Shown piece by piece: positions 55,120 through 63,309 of a DNA stretch of 64,000 bases (positions within the stretch are counted from its first letter, which is position 1; the number at the start of each line of letters is the position of its first letter). The translations under genes and the position numbers were made by a program. Below the pieces are notes generated by a model. The model was not told the DNA's origin. It was given only the letters and a program-made list of their open reading frames with translations, and searched no databases. The stretch spans positions 13,306 through 77,305 of the forward strand of contig NZ_CALHGM010000007.1 of assembly GCF_938030145.1 (NCBI RefSeq). Direction: 5' to 3'. This stretch comes from an uncultured Campylobacter sp. Its GTDB lineage: Bacteria; Campylobacterota; Campylobacteria; Campylobacterales; Campylobacteraceae.

Positions 55120-55611
55120 CTAGCGTTTTAGATCTTTTGATACGAAAGTTACTTGAATATTTTCTTTCGGGACAAATTTATTTAAACTTGCACCGCCCCT
55201 ATACTCTTCTAATGCGTCTTTTAAAATTTTAACTATCTCATCCCTTGATATACCATAAGTATGGGTTTTTATAGACTTTAATTCATATAAGATTTTAAAA
55301 GGGTTGTCCGTAATTTTTGTGCTAGTATTTTTATTGTTTATATCTCTTAAATCAAGCTCAATATCTTGATCATCATAGTGCAAAACCCAGATCCGTTCCC
55401 CGCTCCATCCGTCTCTATGATCTGGCAAATGTAAATTAACGACAGATATTAGCCAAACGTCTCTTTGCCTATCAATCACCCAGTAGAGTTGATCAATTAA
55501 ATAATCCGAGTATTCTTCTTCATTATACTTGCGGCAGCATGTATTTATAATGTTTATAATATCATATTTCTCCAAGTCCTCTTTTGAAATATATTCCGCT
55601 ACAAACGCCAT
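55120..55611 (-). CDS. AT-rich orphan hypothetical protein
   Basis: A 163-residue soluble protein, acidic, without signal peptide. It has a WSGERIWVLHYDDQDIELDL core and two cysteines in INTCCRKY. No family recognised. Its base composition and codons are much more AT-rich than its neighbours, like the 3.8-6.9 kb island, which suggests recent acquisition. It stands alone between gene-free stretches. Small proteins of this look are sometimes immunity proteins, but nothing here proves it. Confidence 0.6.
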   Translation of the reverse strand: MAFVAEYISKEDLEKYDIINIINTCCRKYNEEEYSDYLIDQLYWVIDRQRDVWLISVVNLHLPDHRDGWSGERIWVLHYDDQDIELDLRDINNKNTSTKITDNPFKILYELKSIKTHTYGISRDEIVKILKDALEEYRGGASLNKFVPKENIQVTFVSKDLKR

Positions 55612-55993
55612 CGCTTCCTCCTAAAATTTTAATTCGATTATACCCTCGATAATTTATGCTAGCCTTATGCTCTCATAACGTGAGTATGAAATTTTAAGTT
55701 AGTACTATAGTAAGGCTCATAGAGATGCAATTGTAAGGGTTTTTGTGGATACTTTTCGTTTACGACCTGGCGAGTAAGAAGCGTATAAACTTAAGTTGCG
55801 GGCGGTTGGTTTAAATATAGTCTGATAGATGAAATTTTAAATCGAGAATTCGGGTAAATTTTAAATCTAAAAGTCGATAAAATTTAATAAAAATTTTACA
55901 AAAACCTCGCCAAAATTTCAAAAATCCCGTCAAGGTCTCAGCTAAACCTCGGCGGAATTTTAAAATTTAGAAATTCTAGGATTTCAAGCGGCG
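55612..55993. other. Gene-free stretch
   Basis: No gene seen; AAATTT-type words again dominate the right half, next to the end of the NapC-type cytochrome gene. Confidence 0.5.
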
Positions 55994-56665
55994 TTATTTC
56001 TTCGCGCTAGAAGCGTCCATAAAGGCCTGCTCTTCGGCGCTCGGTTTGTATTCGTCGCCGAAAAATTCCTTCTTCGCCTTGATCTTCTCCTGCATCATCT
56101 TCTTTTCGTAAATTTTATACGTCGGTCGCCAGTACTCTAGGTAGTTGCGAAGCCCGATGCCATGCCCTGCGCTTACGTGGCAGCTCGCGCATTTAAGCTC
56201 CTTATCTGTTCCCAAGAGCTTTTTATAGTGCGCGTGCATGCGCTGCGCCTGCTCGGAGGTGATCTTGCTGTCGATCACGGTGGCGTGGCAGCTTGTGCAG
56301 CCGTTGTCAAACACATAGTGCTCGCGGTTTTCGCGCCTTTTATTCCAGTCGTATTTTTCAGGCTCGTCAAAGAAGTGCGAGTAGCCCTCTAACACGCCGT
56401 TTTTGGCCTTTTGATAGACGTATTTTACGATATTGTCGTGCGGCAGGTGGCAGTCGACGCATTTAGCTTTGACGCCCGTTTTGCCCTTGCCCGAGTGGAC
56501 GTCGTCTTGATAAGCGATCACCATCGGATCCATCTCGTGGCATACGTCGCAGAATTTATCGGTGCTTGTTTGCTCAAGCGCGTAGTGCACCGGCACGACG
56601 ACGAAAAACCCTATAATACCGCTTATTAAGATGATAAGCGCTAGTAATTTTTTAGAAATTCTCAT
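55994..56665 (-). CDS. NapC/NrfH-type tetrahaem quinol dehydrogenase (FccC-like)
   Basis: A 223-residue membrane-anchored cytochrome: one N-terminal helix (about 6-25) and four haem motifs (CDVCH, CVDCH, CTSCH, CASCH). Such proteins oxidise menaquinol and pass electrons to periplasmic partners. I start at ATG 56665, forming an ATGA overlap with the preceding gene, instead of a GTG 28 codons upstream. Third gene of a flavoprotein-cytochrome-NapC operon like Wolinella fccABC. Confidence 0.87.
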   Translation of the reverse strand: MRISKKLLALIILISGIIGFFVVVPVHYALEQTSTDKFCDVCHEMDPMVIAYQDDVHSGKGKTGVKAKCVDCHLPHDNIVKYVYQKAKNGVLEGYSHFFDEPEKYDWNKRRENREHYVFDNGCTSCHATVIDSKITSEQAQRMHAHYKKLLGTDKELKCASCHVSAGHGIGLRNYLEYWRPTYKIYEKKMMQEKIKAKKEFFGDEYKPSAEEQAFMDASSAKK

Positions 56666-57093
56666 GGCGTCACCCCCATCCATTGCGGCACTTCGTGCTC
56701 GTGGCATTCGGTACACATATTCGTAGATGCCTTGTGCTCGTTGTGGCATTCGTCGCAGTATAGCGTAGGACCGTCGTGGACGGAGTTATGCGGATTAGCC
56801 TTAAGCGTATCCATAAATTTAAGCCTCAAAGCGAGCTGCTTTTTGTCGCCGTGGCAGCTGATACAGCCTTTATCGCCGATGCTTTTAAATTTAGACGGAT
56901 CGCTTCCTTGATTTATGTGGCAATCGACGCAGTCAAATGACAAATGCTCGTGATGAGGTTTGATTTTGTATTTTGCCCGAAGCTCATCTGAAACGACTAT
57001 GTCCGTGGCGTTGGCGTCGTTAGCACTCGGCGCGCCGAACAAAGTCGCGATGATACAGCACAGAAACAGCGCCGTAAAACTGAAATTTTTCAT
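56662..57093 (-). CDS. Periplasmic tetrahaem cytochrome c (FccB-like)
   Basis: A 143-residue exported cytochrome: a signal peptide (to about residue 20), then four CxxCH motifs (CVDCH, CISCH, CDECH, CTECH) with extra histidines available as second ligands. It should relay electrons from the NapC-type protein to the flavoprotein. In Shewanella-type flavocytochrome c these haems are fused to the flavin domain; here they are a separate subunit. 79 bp after the flavoprotein gene. Confidence 0.87.
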   Translation of the reverse strand: MKNFSFTALFLCCIIATLFGAPSANDANATDIVVSDELRAKYKIKPHHEHLSFDCVDCHINQGSDPSKFKSIGDKGCISCHGDKKQLALRLKFMDTLKANPHNSVHDGPTLYCDECHNEHKASTNMCTECHEHEVPQWMGVTP

Positions 57094-57172
57094 TTACAAC
57101 CTTTTAGAAAACTGCCTTGCCGACCCGCTTTCGCTACTGGCAAGGCTTTAAAGAGCTTACGCTCAGACCTAG

Positions 57173-58714
57173 CTAAGCGATTTGCTCGCCTGCGATCATT
57201 CCGAAAACTATGCAGTCGGTGATCGCAACGGTGCCTAAGCGGCTGGCTCCGTGAGTACCGCCGGTGATCTCGCCTGCAGCCCAAAGCCCGGGGATCGGTT
57301 TATTCGTCTTAGATGATAAGACCTCGGCTTTGGTGTTGATTTTTAGGCCGCCCATAGTGTGGTGAGGTTTCGGCGAGAGACGGATGACGTAGAAAGGTCC
57401 CGCTTCGTTGATCTCGCTAAGTGCGCTTTCTTGCTTGCCAAACTCGTCTTTTTTAGCCTTAACGCCTTCGTTGTATTTTTTGACGCTCTCTTTTAAGGCA
57501 TCCGCAGGCACGCCGTATTTGCTAGCGATCTCATCTAGGCTCGCGCATTCGCCTACTAGCTTGCCGCTTGCCATGCCTTTAGAAACAACCTCTTCGCTTA
57601 GGTCTTTAAACGCCATTTTGGTGTCGGCGAAGGTTATCGGATAGGCTTTCGGATCCTCGCGCAAAATTTTAAACTCCGCGTCCGCGCGAGTCTTGCGATC
57701 TGCAAGTTCGTTCATAAAGCGCTTACCCGTGCGAACGTCCACGGCGATACCGTATTTAAAGGTGCCTTGCTGAGTTAGGATCGGAGCGGTGCCGAAGCCC
57801 TTCTCATCGGGGCTTGCCCACGGACCGAACTGGATCCAGTCTACTTGCACCGGATACGCGCCGATCTCAAAGGCTTTTAGTAGCACGCCCGCGGTAGCTC
57901 CCGCGTGATTTGTACTATCGACGTCATCAGGGATGCGCGGATCTTGAAGCTTGCGGAAAATTTTATCGCGGCAAAATCCGCCAGCTGCAAGTACTACGCC
58001 TTTTTTGGCTTTGAGCGTCTTTTTGGTGCCGCTGGTATTTTCAAGATCGTCGCTGTAGAGATTTGGATCAAATTTATACTCCTCGCGGATCACGACGCCC
58101 GCCACGCGATCTTCGTCCATTACGAAATCATCAAATTTTGCGCGGCGGCGAAGCTCGCAGCCCTTATCTTTTAGCGCTTCAAATTTTTCAAGCATCGGCT
58201 GGATGTAGCCAGAGCCGCTATCATTCGTCGTTAGCATCGAGCGCGCGACGCTGTGCCCCCCGAAGTGCGCGCAGTGATCCATCTTAAATTGCACGCCGCT
58301 ATCGACGAGGAATTTAAACGCATCCAAGCCGCGATCGGCTAGGGTGCCCAAAAGCTCGGGGTGGTTGATGCCAAGGCCCGCCTTTAGGCAGTCGTTCACA
58401 AATAGCTCTTTGCTGTCTTTAACGCCCGTTTTTTCCTGTACGGGGTTCATCGGTACGCTCATACCGCCGCCGTTGATGACTGAGTTTCCGCCGATACGAC
58501 CCATCTTTTCTAGAATCAAGACTTTGTTGCCTTTCTCGGCTGCTTTTAAGCCCGCCGCAAGTCCAGCAAAGCCGCTACCGATGATGATTACATCCCACTC
58601 TTCGTCAAATTTGACGTCCTTTGCGTCCACAGCACTTGCTTGCGCATTCACCGCGCTAAGTGCGAGTGCACCGGCTCCTACCATACCCATTTTCAGTATG
58701 TCGCGTCTCTGCAT
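57173..58714 (-). CDS. Tat-exported flavoprotein reductase, fumarate-reductase-like (FccA-like)
   Basis: A 513-residue flavoprotein. A twin-arginine signal (RR at 3-4, QRRDILK, then a hydrophobic stretch) is followed by the FAD motif IIIGSGFAGLAAGLKAAEKG (about 43-62), a mobile capping domain and C-terminal PHHTMGGL and GASRLGTVAITD. The active-site arginines of periplasmic fumarate reductases appear conserved (GKRFMNELADR; GASRLG). It may reduce fumarate, methacrylate, urocanate or another unsaturated acid as terminal electron acceptor. It has no haem motif, so it needs the two cytochromes encoded downstream. A LysR gene is divergent from it, suggesting induction by the substrate. Confidence 0.87.
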   Translation of the reverse strand: MQRRDILKMGMVGAGALALSAVNAQASAVDAKDVKFDEEWDVIIIGSGFAGLAAGLKAAEKGNKVLILEKMGRIGGNSVINGGGMSVPMNPVQEKTGVKDSKELFVNDCLKAGLGINHPELLGTLADRGLDAFKFLVDSGVQFKMDHCAHFGGHSVARSMLTTNDSGSGYIQPMLEKFEALKDKGCELRRRAKFDDFVMDEDRVAGVVIREEYKFDPNLYSDDLENTSGTKKTLKAKKGVVLAAGGFCRDKIFRKLQDPRIPDDVDSTNHAGATAGVLLKAFEIGAYPVQVDWIQFGPWASPDEKGFGTAPILTQQGTFKYGIAVDVRTGKRFMNELADRKTRADAEFKILREDPKAYPITFADTKMAFKDLSEEVVSKGMASGKLVGECASLDEIASKYGVPADALKESVKKYNEGVKAKKDEFGKQESALSEINEAGPFYVIRLSPKPHHTMGGLKINTKAEVLSSKTNKPIPGLWAAGEITGGTHGASRLGTVAITDCIVFGMIAGEQIA

Positions 58715-58740
58715 ATTTTGCCCCTTTACTTAGAGATTTT

Positions 58741-58757
58741 TTAATCTTAAAGATTAA
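58741..58757. promoter_or_regulatory. Palindromic operator between flavoprotein and LysR genes
   Basis: A perfect inverted repeat (TTAATCTT, one base, AAGATTAA) in the 141-bp divergent promoter region. A related half site, ATTAAATCTT, lies about 15 bp further on. The arrangement suits a LysR-type regulator controlling both directions. Confidence 0.6.
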
Positions 58758-58806
58758 TGTCGTAATTTTATATTAAATCTTTATGTAAGTCAAATGTTAT
58801 TTGGTA

Positions 58807-58812
58807 TATAAT
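58807..58812 (+). promoter_or_regulatory. -10 box of the LysR regulator gene
   Basis: TATAAT 43 bp upstream of the LysR ATG; no obvious -35 box. A GAAGGGG ribosome site follows at about 58842-58848. Confidence 0.5.
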
Positions 58813-58855
58813 TTAATAGCTAAAGGCTATAAAATTTCAACCGAAGGGGCAAAAA

Positions 58856-59767
58856 ATGAGCCTGCGACATATGGAATTTGCGGTAAAAATTTCGGAGCTT
58901 AAAAGCTTTACAAAAGCGGCGAGCGAGCTTGGAATCGCGCAGCCGTCGCTTTCAAAGAGCATTATGCTTTTAGAAAAGGAGCTCGGGATCGAAATTTTCG
59001 ATAGAAAAAACGGCCTTGAGCTTACATACGCGGGCGAAATTTACATCGCCAGAGCGAAAAATATGCTTAGGCTCAATAAGGAGCTAAATAACGAAATCCG
59101 CGGGCTTTCGTCTATCAAGACGGGCAAGCTCGTAATCGGCGCGACCTCGACCAGCTTTAAATTTATCGAAAAGATCATCGCGATGTTTTATAGCAGGTTT
59201 TCCAAAGCCGACATCAGGGTCGTGCACGCTCACTCCGAGCCTGCGCTCATCGAGATGCTAAAAAGCGGCGAGCTTGACATCGTCTATGCTGCGCACTTCG
59301 GCGAGCTTTTCGCGGAGGGGCTTGAGTGCGAGTTTATAAAAAAGCGCAGGCTGCTTCTAAGCGTCTGCTCCTCTCATCCCGCTGTTTCGCGAACGAGTAT
59401 AAATTCTACCGAGAGATACCCCAAGATCGCACTTAGCGAGTTCAAATCCGATAAATTTGCAATCAGCAGTAAAATTTTAAAAAGCGAGTCGAACTTCAAA
59501 AAGATCTTTGAAAACGCGGGCTTTACGCCTCAAATTTTCTGCGACACCTCATATCTGTACGTGGCTAACGCGATGGTCGCGGCGGGGCTTTGCGTGAGCT
59601 TCAGCTTCGCGCGGTACATTTTTGAGACGCAAAAGGACTACATTACGCTCTTTGACGTCGCGGATGAGCCGCTTTTGGACGTGTCGTTTTCGGTTGTGTA
59701 TAAAAAGCCCTCTAAGCTCGCAAAGGAATTTATAAAGATGATAAAAGCGGGCAAAAGCGACGTGTAG
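58856..59767 (+). CDS. LysR family transcriptional regulator
   Basis: A 303-residue regulator: N-terminal helix-turn-helix (residues 1-60, MEFAVKISELKSFTKAASELGIAQPSLSKSI, then LEKELGIEIFDRKNG) and a C-terminal effector-binding domain. It is transcribed divergently from the flavoprotein operon, so it most likely senses that reductase's substrate and regulates the operon and itself through the palindrome between them. Confidence 0.9.
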   Translation: MSLRHMEFAVKISELKSFTKAASELGIAQPSLSKSIMLLEKELGIEIFDRKNGLELTYAGEIYIARAKNMLRLNKELNNEIRGLSSIKTGKLVIGATSTSFKFIEKIIAMFYSRFSKADIRVVHAHSEPALIEMLKSGELDIVYAAHFGELFAEGLECEFIKKRRLLLSVCSSHPAVSRTSINSTERYPKIALSEFKSDKFAISSKILKSESNFKKIFENAGFTPQIFCDTSYLYVANAMVAAGLCVSFSFARYIFETQKDYITLFDVADEPLLDVSFSVVYKKPSKLAKEFIKMIKAGKSDV

Positions 59768-60093
59768 GGCGGTCTGCGGCGCGCAGATTTAAATTTAATA
59801 ACGCGCCGCAAGGGTTTAAATTTAAAAATGCACTGCATAGGTTTAAATTTAATAACTGCAAGGCGCCGTGTCAAAACCGACTTTTAAAATTTATCCCGCA
59901 ACCTTGTTTTTTAAATTCCGGTTTGCAGCTTGCTTAGCCGAAATTTCATCTCAAATTTTATCTTGCGCTCTAATCGGTTAAATTTTATCTTGCATATGCA
60001 GACTAAATTTTATCTCGCGGCGCGCTCTTTTATAAAATTTTATCTGCAAGCGACGCAAATAGCGTCTATTTAGTACTTTCGGCTCCCGCTTGA
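59768..60093. other. Gene-free stretch between convergent genes
   Basis: No gene seen. TTTAAATTTAA words recur at irregular spacing. No clear terminator for either flanking gene. Confidence 0.5.
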
Positions 60094-62229
60094 TTAGCTT
60101 TTCTTGCTTGCCGCCAAAACTTGCGCCAAGATCGCCGCTAGCGCGATGTTGAGGCTGACGCAGAGCCCAAACAGCGCCACGGCCTTGGTGGAGCTGAAAG
60201 AGAGCGTAAAAAAAGAGATTATGCTGGTTAAAGACGCGAGCGTGATGCCGAAAATTTTATCGCTAAGCGCCATTTTGTCGTTGTTTGCAAAGATCATATA
60301 GTCTATCCCCACGGCGCCCGAGAGGATCAGTGCAAAGATCGCAAATATATTCACGCTTACGCCGAATGCGCTAAGCAGGGCAAGCACGGCCAAATTTGTC
60401 GCAAAAACGCAGATGACGATCAGCCACGCCGTCCGCGCGCCGAAAAACGCCCACAGCAGCGCGAGCGCGAGCGCGTATGCGGCGCATTTTAGATACAAGG
60501 CGTTGATTTTGATCTGTGAAAACGCCTCGCTTATGGCGCTTCGCATGTTTAGATGCAGCGCGCCCATCTGCGTGGCAAGCTCGCTTACGGCTGCTTTATC
60601 GCGCACGCCGCGCAAAAAAGCGATATGCGGATCAATGCTCGGCATCGCGGCAAAAAGGACGGAGCTTCTAGCCTGCTCGTAGCTTAAAATAGGTGCATCC
60701 GCGATCTTGGCAAAGTTTGCATCCACGAGCTCGCGGCTAAGCCCGAGATGTAAAAATGCGCTTCTATCGTAGTTTGCAAAGGCCTGTTTGATAAAGCTCT
60801 GCGTAGCGGGATCCAAAATCGGCGCGCCCGTATATGAGTCTGCAAGACCGCGCGCTACGAGCTCTTTGGCTACCGCGCCCGCGTCATTGCCCACGATCAG
60901 ATCGAAGCTGGAGCCTCCGATGCTTGCGAGCTTGGCGCTCATCGCGATAAGATTTTTATCCAAGCTCGCGTATTCGCTGACGTCGTCCTTAAGCTCCATT
61001 TTAAAATACAAAAACGCAAGCAGCGCTGCGCAAACGAGAATGAGCGCTTTGAGGCTTAGGTTTATCTTGCAAAGCGCCTTTGCGTAGAGTTCAAGAGCTT
61101 TTGCAAAAGCCGTAGCGGGGCGAAATTCCGCTCCTTCAAGAAGCAGCGGCAGGGCGAAGTAACTAAAGCAAAATGCCCCCGCAAGTGCGGCTATGGCAAA
61201 GATCGCGATCTCTTTGAGCAGAAAAAACGGGCTGAATAAAAATACGAAGTAGCCTCCCGCGGTGATGAAAAACCCTAGAAGCAGGATGTTTCGCATACTT
61301 TTTATCGAGCGAGCTTCGATGCGGCGCGAGATGTTTGCGCCCAGCCAGTGCACCGCGTAATCCAGCATCAGCCCGATTAGGCTCGTCGAAACTACGGCGC
61401 TTAGGATGTGGATCGAGCCGCGGATCGCCATCGTAGCCGCTACGCCGCAGGCAAGCCCGAAAAGCGCGGGCAGCAGCAGGCAGAAGATCCGTGCGCGCGA
61501 AAATGCAGCCAGCAGCAGCGCTGCGCACAGGCTAAGCGATACGGCACCCGCGACGGAGCTTTCGCGCACGCCTGCGCTTTTGCCCATCGCGCTAAAAAGG
61601 GCGGTGCCGGAGATTAAAATTTCTCTCTTTTGCGCCTCGCGCACAAGCGCGCTAAGCGCGTCGTCGTTTGCTTTCGGAGCGAGTTTGGCCGTAGCGAGGT
61701 AGTGCGGCGCGCCGTCAATGATCGCGATGAAGCGGTTCTGCGCAGGATCAAGTCTGATCGCGCCGCGAGCGCCGAGGCGCGAGTGAAGGCTAAGCGAGAA
61801 AAAGTCCTGCGAGAGGCTAAGCGGACGAAATTTTGAATAAAGCTCACGCGCGCTACGCTCAAAAAAGGCCTGCGGATCGCTTTTCAAAAGCTCCACGCTC
61901 GCATCGTCTAGCATCGCGGGCGCAAAGCGCGCAAGCTCGCTCTGATACACGCTAGCGTCTTTGACCTCGTAAATTATGCTTTCAAAAAGCCCGCTTTTTT
62001 GCATATCTGCAATGAATGCGTCAAAGCTCGCCCTCTCCGCGCTTGTGACGACTATTTGTCGCGCGATCTCGCGGTTGAAATTCTCGACGCTCTGTTTCTG
62101 CTCGCCAGAAATTTCAATACCACTTAGCTCGTAAAAATCGGAATTTACGCGGTTTAAATTTAGCGCTATAAAGGCGCAAAGCGCGATAAAAATCGCGCCG
62201 AATGCCGCTAGGATCGCGCTCTTACTCAT
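60094..62229 (-). CDS. MMPL/RND-family lipid exporter
   Basis: A 711-residue membrane protein with about twelve hydrophobic helices in two repeats. Each repeat has a large periplasmic loop, and each membrane half includes the GLMLDYAVHW- and GAVGIDYMIFAN-type segments with an acidic residue seen in RND/MMPL proton relays. Such proteins in aryl-polyene and similar clusters move lipid-linked products from the inner membrane. It overlaps the LolA-like gene by 8 bp and is the last gene of the cluster in this window. Confidence 0.85.
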   Translation of the reverse strand: MSKSAILAAFGAIFIALCAFIALNLNRVNSDFYELSGIEISGEQKQSVENFNREIARQIVVTSAERASFDAFIADMQKSGLFESIIYEVKDASVYQSELARFAPAMLDDASVELLKSDPQAFFERSARELYSKFRPLSLSQDFFSLSLHSRLGARGAIRLDPAQNRFIAIIDGAPHYLATAKLAPKANDDALSALVREAQKREILISGTALFSAMGKSAGVRESSVAGAVSLSLCAALLLAAFSRARIFCLLLPALFGLACGVAATMAIRGSIHILSAVVSTSLIGLMLDYAVHWLGANISRRIEARSIKSMRNILLLGFFITAGGYFVFLFSPFFLLKEIAIFAIAALAGAFCFSYFALPLLLEGAEFRPATAFAKALELYAKALCKINLSLKALILVCAALLAFLYFKMELKDDVSEYASLDKNLIAMSAKLASIGGSSFDLIVGNDAGAVAKELVARGLADSYTGAPILDPATQSFIKQAFANYDRSAFLHLGLSRELVDANFAKIADAPILSYEQARSSVLFAAMPSIDPHIAFLRGVRDKAAVSELATQMGALHLNMRSAISEAFSQIKINALYLKCAAYALALALLWAFFGARTAWLIVICVFATNLAVLALLSAFGVSVNIFAIFALILSGAVGIDYMIFANNDKMALSDKIFGITLASLTSIISFFTLSFSSTKAVALFGLCVSLNIALAAILAQVLAASKKS

Positions 62230-62749
62230 CTAGGCTCACGACGCTCGAAAATACGTTTTCGCTCACGTCGCCGTTAGCGCTATTGATCCGCAGCACTCTG
62301 ACGTAGGCGCCGCCCTCGATCACGATATTTTTAAAGATATTTTGCAGCATCCCTTTGGGGCTTAGCTCGGCGCGCCACGCATCTTTACTGCCGCTTAGCG
62401 CGATCGAGAAATTTTTGCTAAGTCGCGCTACGTCCAGGCGCGAGATCGCCAAAAAGGTGTCCTTATCAAAAAGCGAATCGGCGCTTTTGACCCACGCTTC
62501 GCCGCTGCGCTCAAAGACGCCGTCCGCGCCGATTTTTAGCTCGCTTCGCACCGGCTTTAGCGTCGTCCAAAACAGCTCGCCGCCCTTGATCCTAAACTCG
62601 CCGCTGCTTCGCACGGGCTCGGCAAAGCCCTCGATGCTGAGCGTTTCGCTAAATTTACCGCCGATATTGTCGGTCTTAAGCGCCAGATCACTCACTTCAA
62701 GCGCGCTAGCAAGTCCCAAAATCGCCAAAAATAAAGCCAAAATTTTCAT
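62222..62749 (-). CDS. LolA-like outer membrane lipoprotein carrier protein
   Basis: A 175-residue periplasmic protein with a signal peptide (to about residue 16, LASA) and a LolA-type half-barrel with FRIKGGELFWTTLKPVRSELKIGADGVF. The sequence is too divergent to be the housekeeping LolA; cluster-associated LolA-like proteins carry lipids across the periplasm. It overlaps the MMPL exporter gene and follows the thioesterase by 32 bp. Confidence 0.78.
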   Translation of the reverse strand: MKILALFLAILGLASALEVSDLALKTDNIGGKFSETLSIEGFAEPVRSSGEFRIKGGELFWTTLKPVRSELKIGADGVFERSGEAWVKSADSLFDKDTFLAISRLDVARLSKNFSIALSGSKDAWRAELSPKGMLQNIFKNIVIEGGAYVRVLRINSANGDVSENVFSSVVSLDE

Positions 62750-62781
62750 CGTAGTCCTTTAAATTTTATGCTCGCTAAATT

Positions 62782-63309
62782 TCATTGCTCGTTATCGCTA
62801 GGCAAAATTTCATTTGCCGCGGCATTTTGAGAGCGCTCTTGCTCGGGCGCGGCTTTGCTTGCCGATGAAATTTTATCTGCCGATGAAATTTTACTCGCGG
62901 AATTTTTCCCCGCTAAAATTTTATCCGCGCACGCCCTTAGCTGCGGCGGTATCTCATACAGCGTCCTTTTGGAATCAAGTTCCACCGCAGCTTGCGACGT
63001 GGTTGCCTTGGCTAGGAGCGCGCCGGATGGGCTTTTGATGCGGTAGGAAAATTTTATGATCGTATCGCACTCAAGCAGCTCAATGCTCACCGCAACCTCG
63101 TCGTCAAAAAGTATCGGCGCGATAAATTTAAACTCCATTTTGATAATGGGATATATAAATCCATCATCTCTCATCTGCATATATGTGTAGCCCGCGTCGC
63201 GCCAAAACTCGCATCTAGCGTCTTCGCAGAGCTTTACGTAGTTGCCGTGCCACATCACGCCCATCGGATCGGCGTCGTAAAATCTGGCGCGAAATTTATA
63301 CTCTTTCAT
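62782..63309 (-). CDS. 4HBT-type acyl thioesterase with low-complexity tail
   Basis: A 175-residue hot-dog thioesterase. The core (1-135) has the YDADPMGVMWHGNY active-site segment and LCEDARCEFWRDAGY. It would hydrolyse an acyl-ACP or acyl-CoA. Residues about 138-175 form a Ser/Ala/Lys-rich tail with repeated KISSADKISSASK units. In the DNA, the tail consists of recurring GATGAAATTTTA words like those of intergenic regions. It overlaps the acyltransferase gene by 14 bp. Confidence 0.85.
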   Translation of the reverse strand: MKEYKFRARFYDADPMGVMWHGNYVKLCEDARCEFWRDAGYTYMQMRDDGFIYPIIKMEFKFIAPILFDDEVAVSIELLECDTIIKFSYRIKSPSGALLAKATTSQAAVELDSKRTLYEIPPQLRACADKILAGKNSASKISSADKISSASKAAPEQERSQNAAANEILPSDNEQ

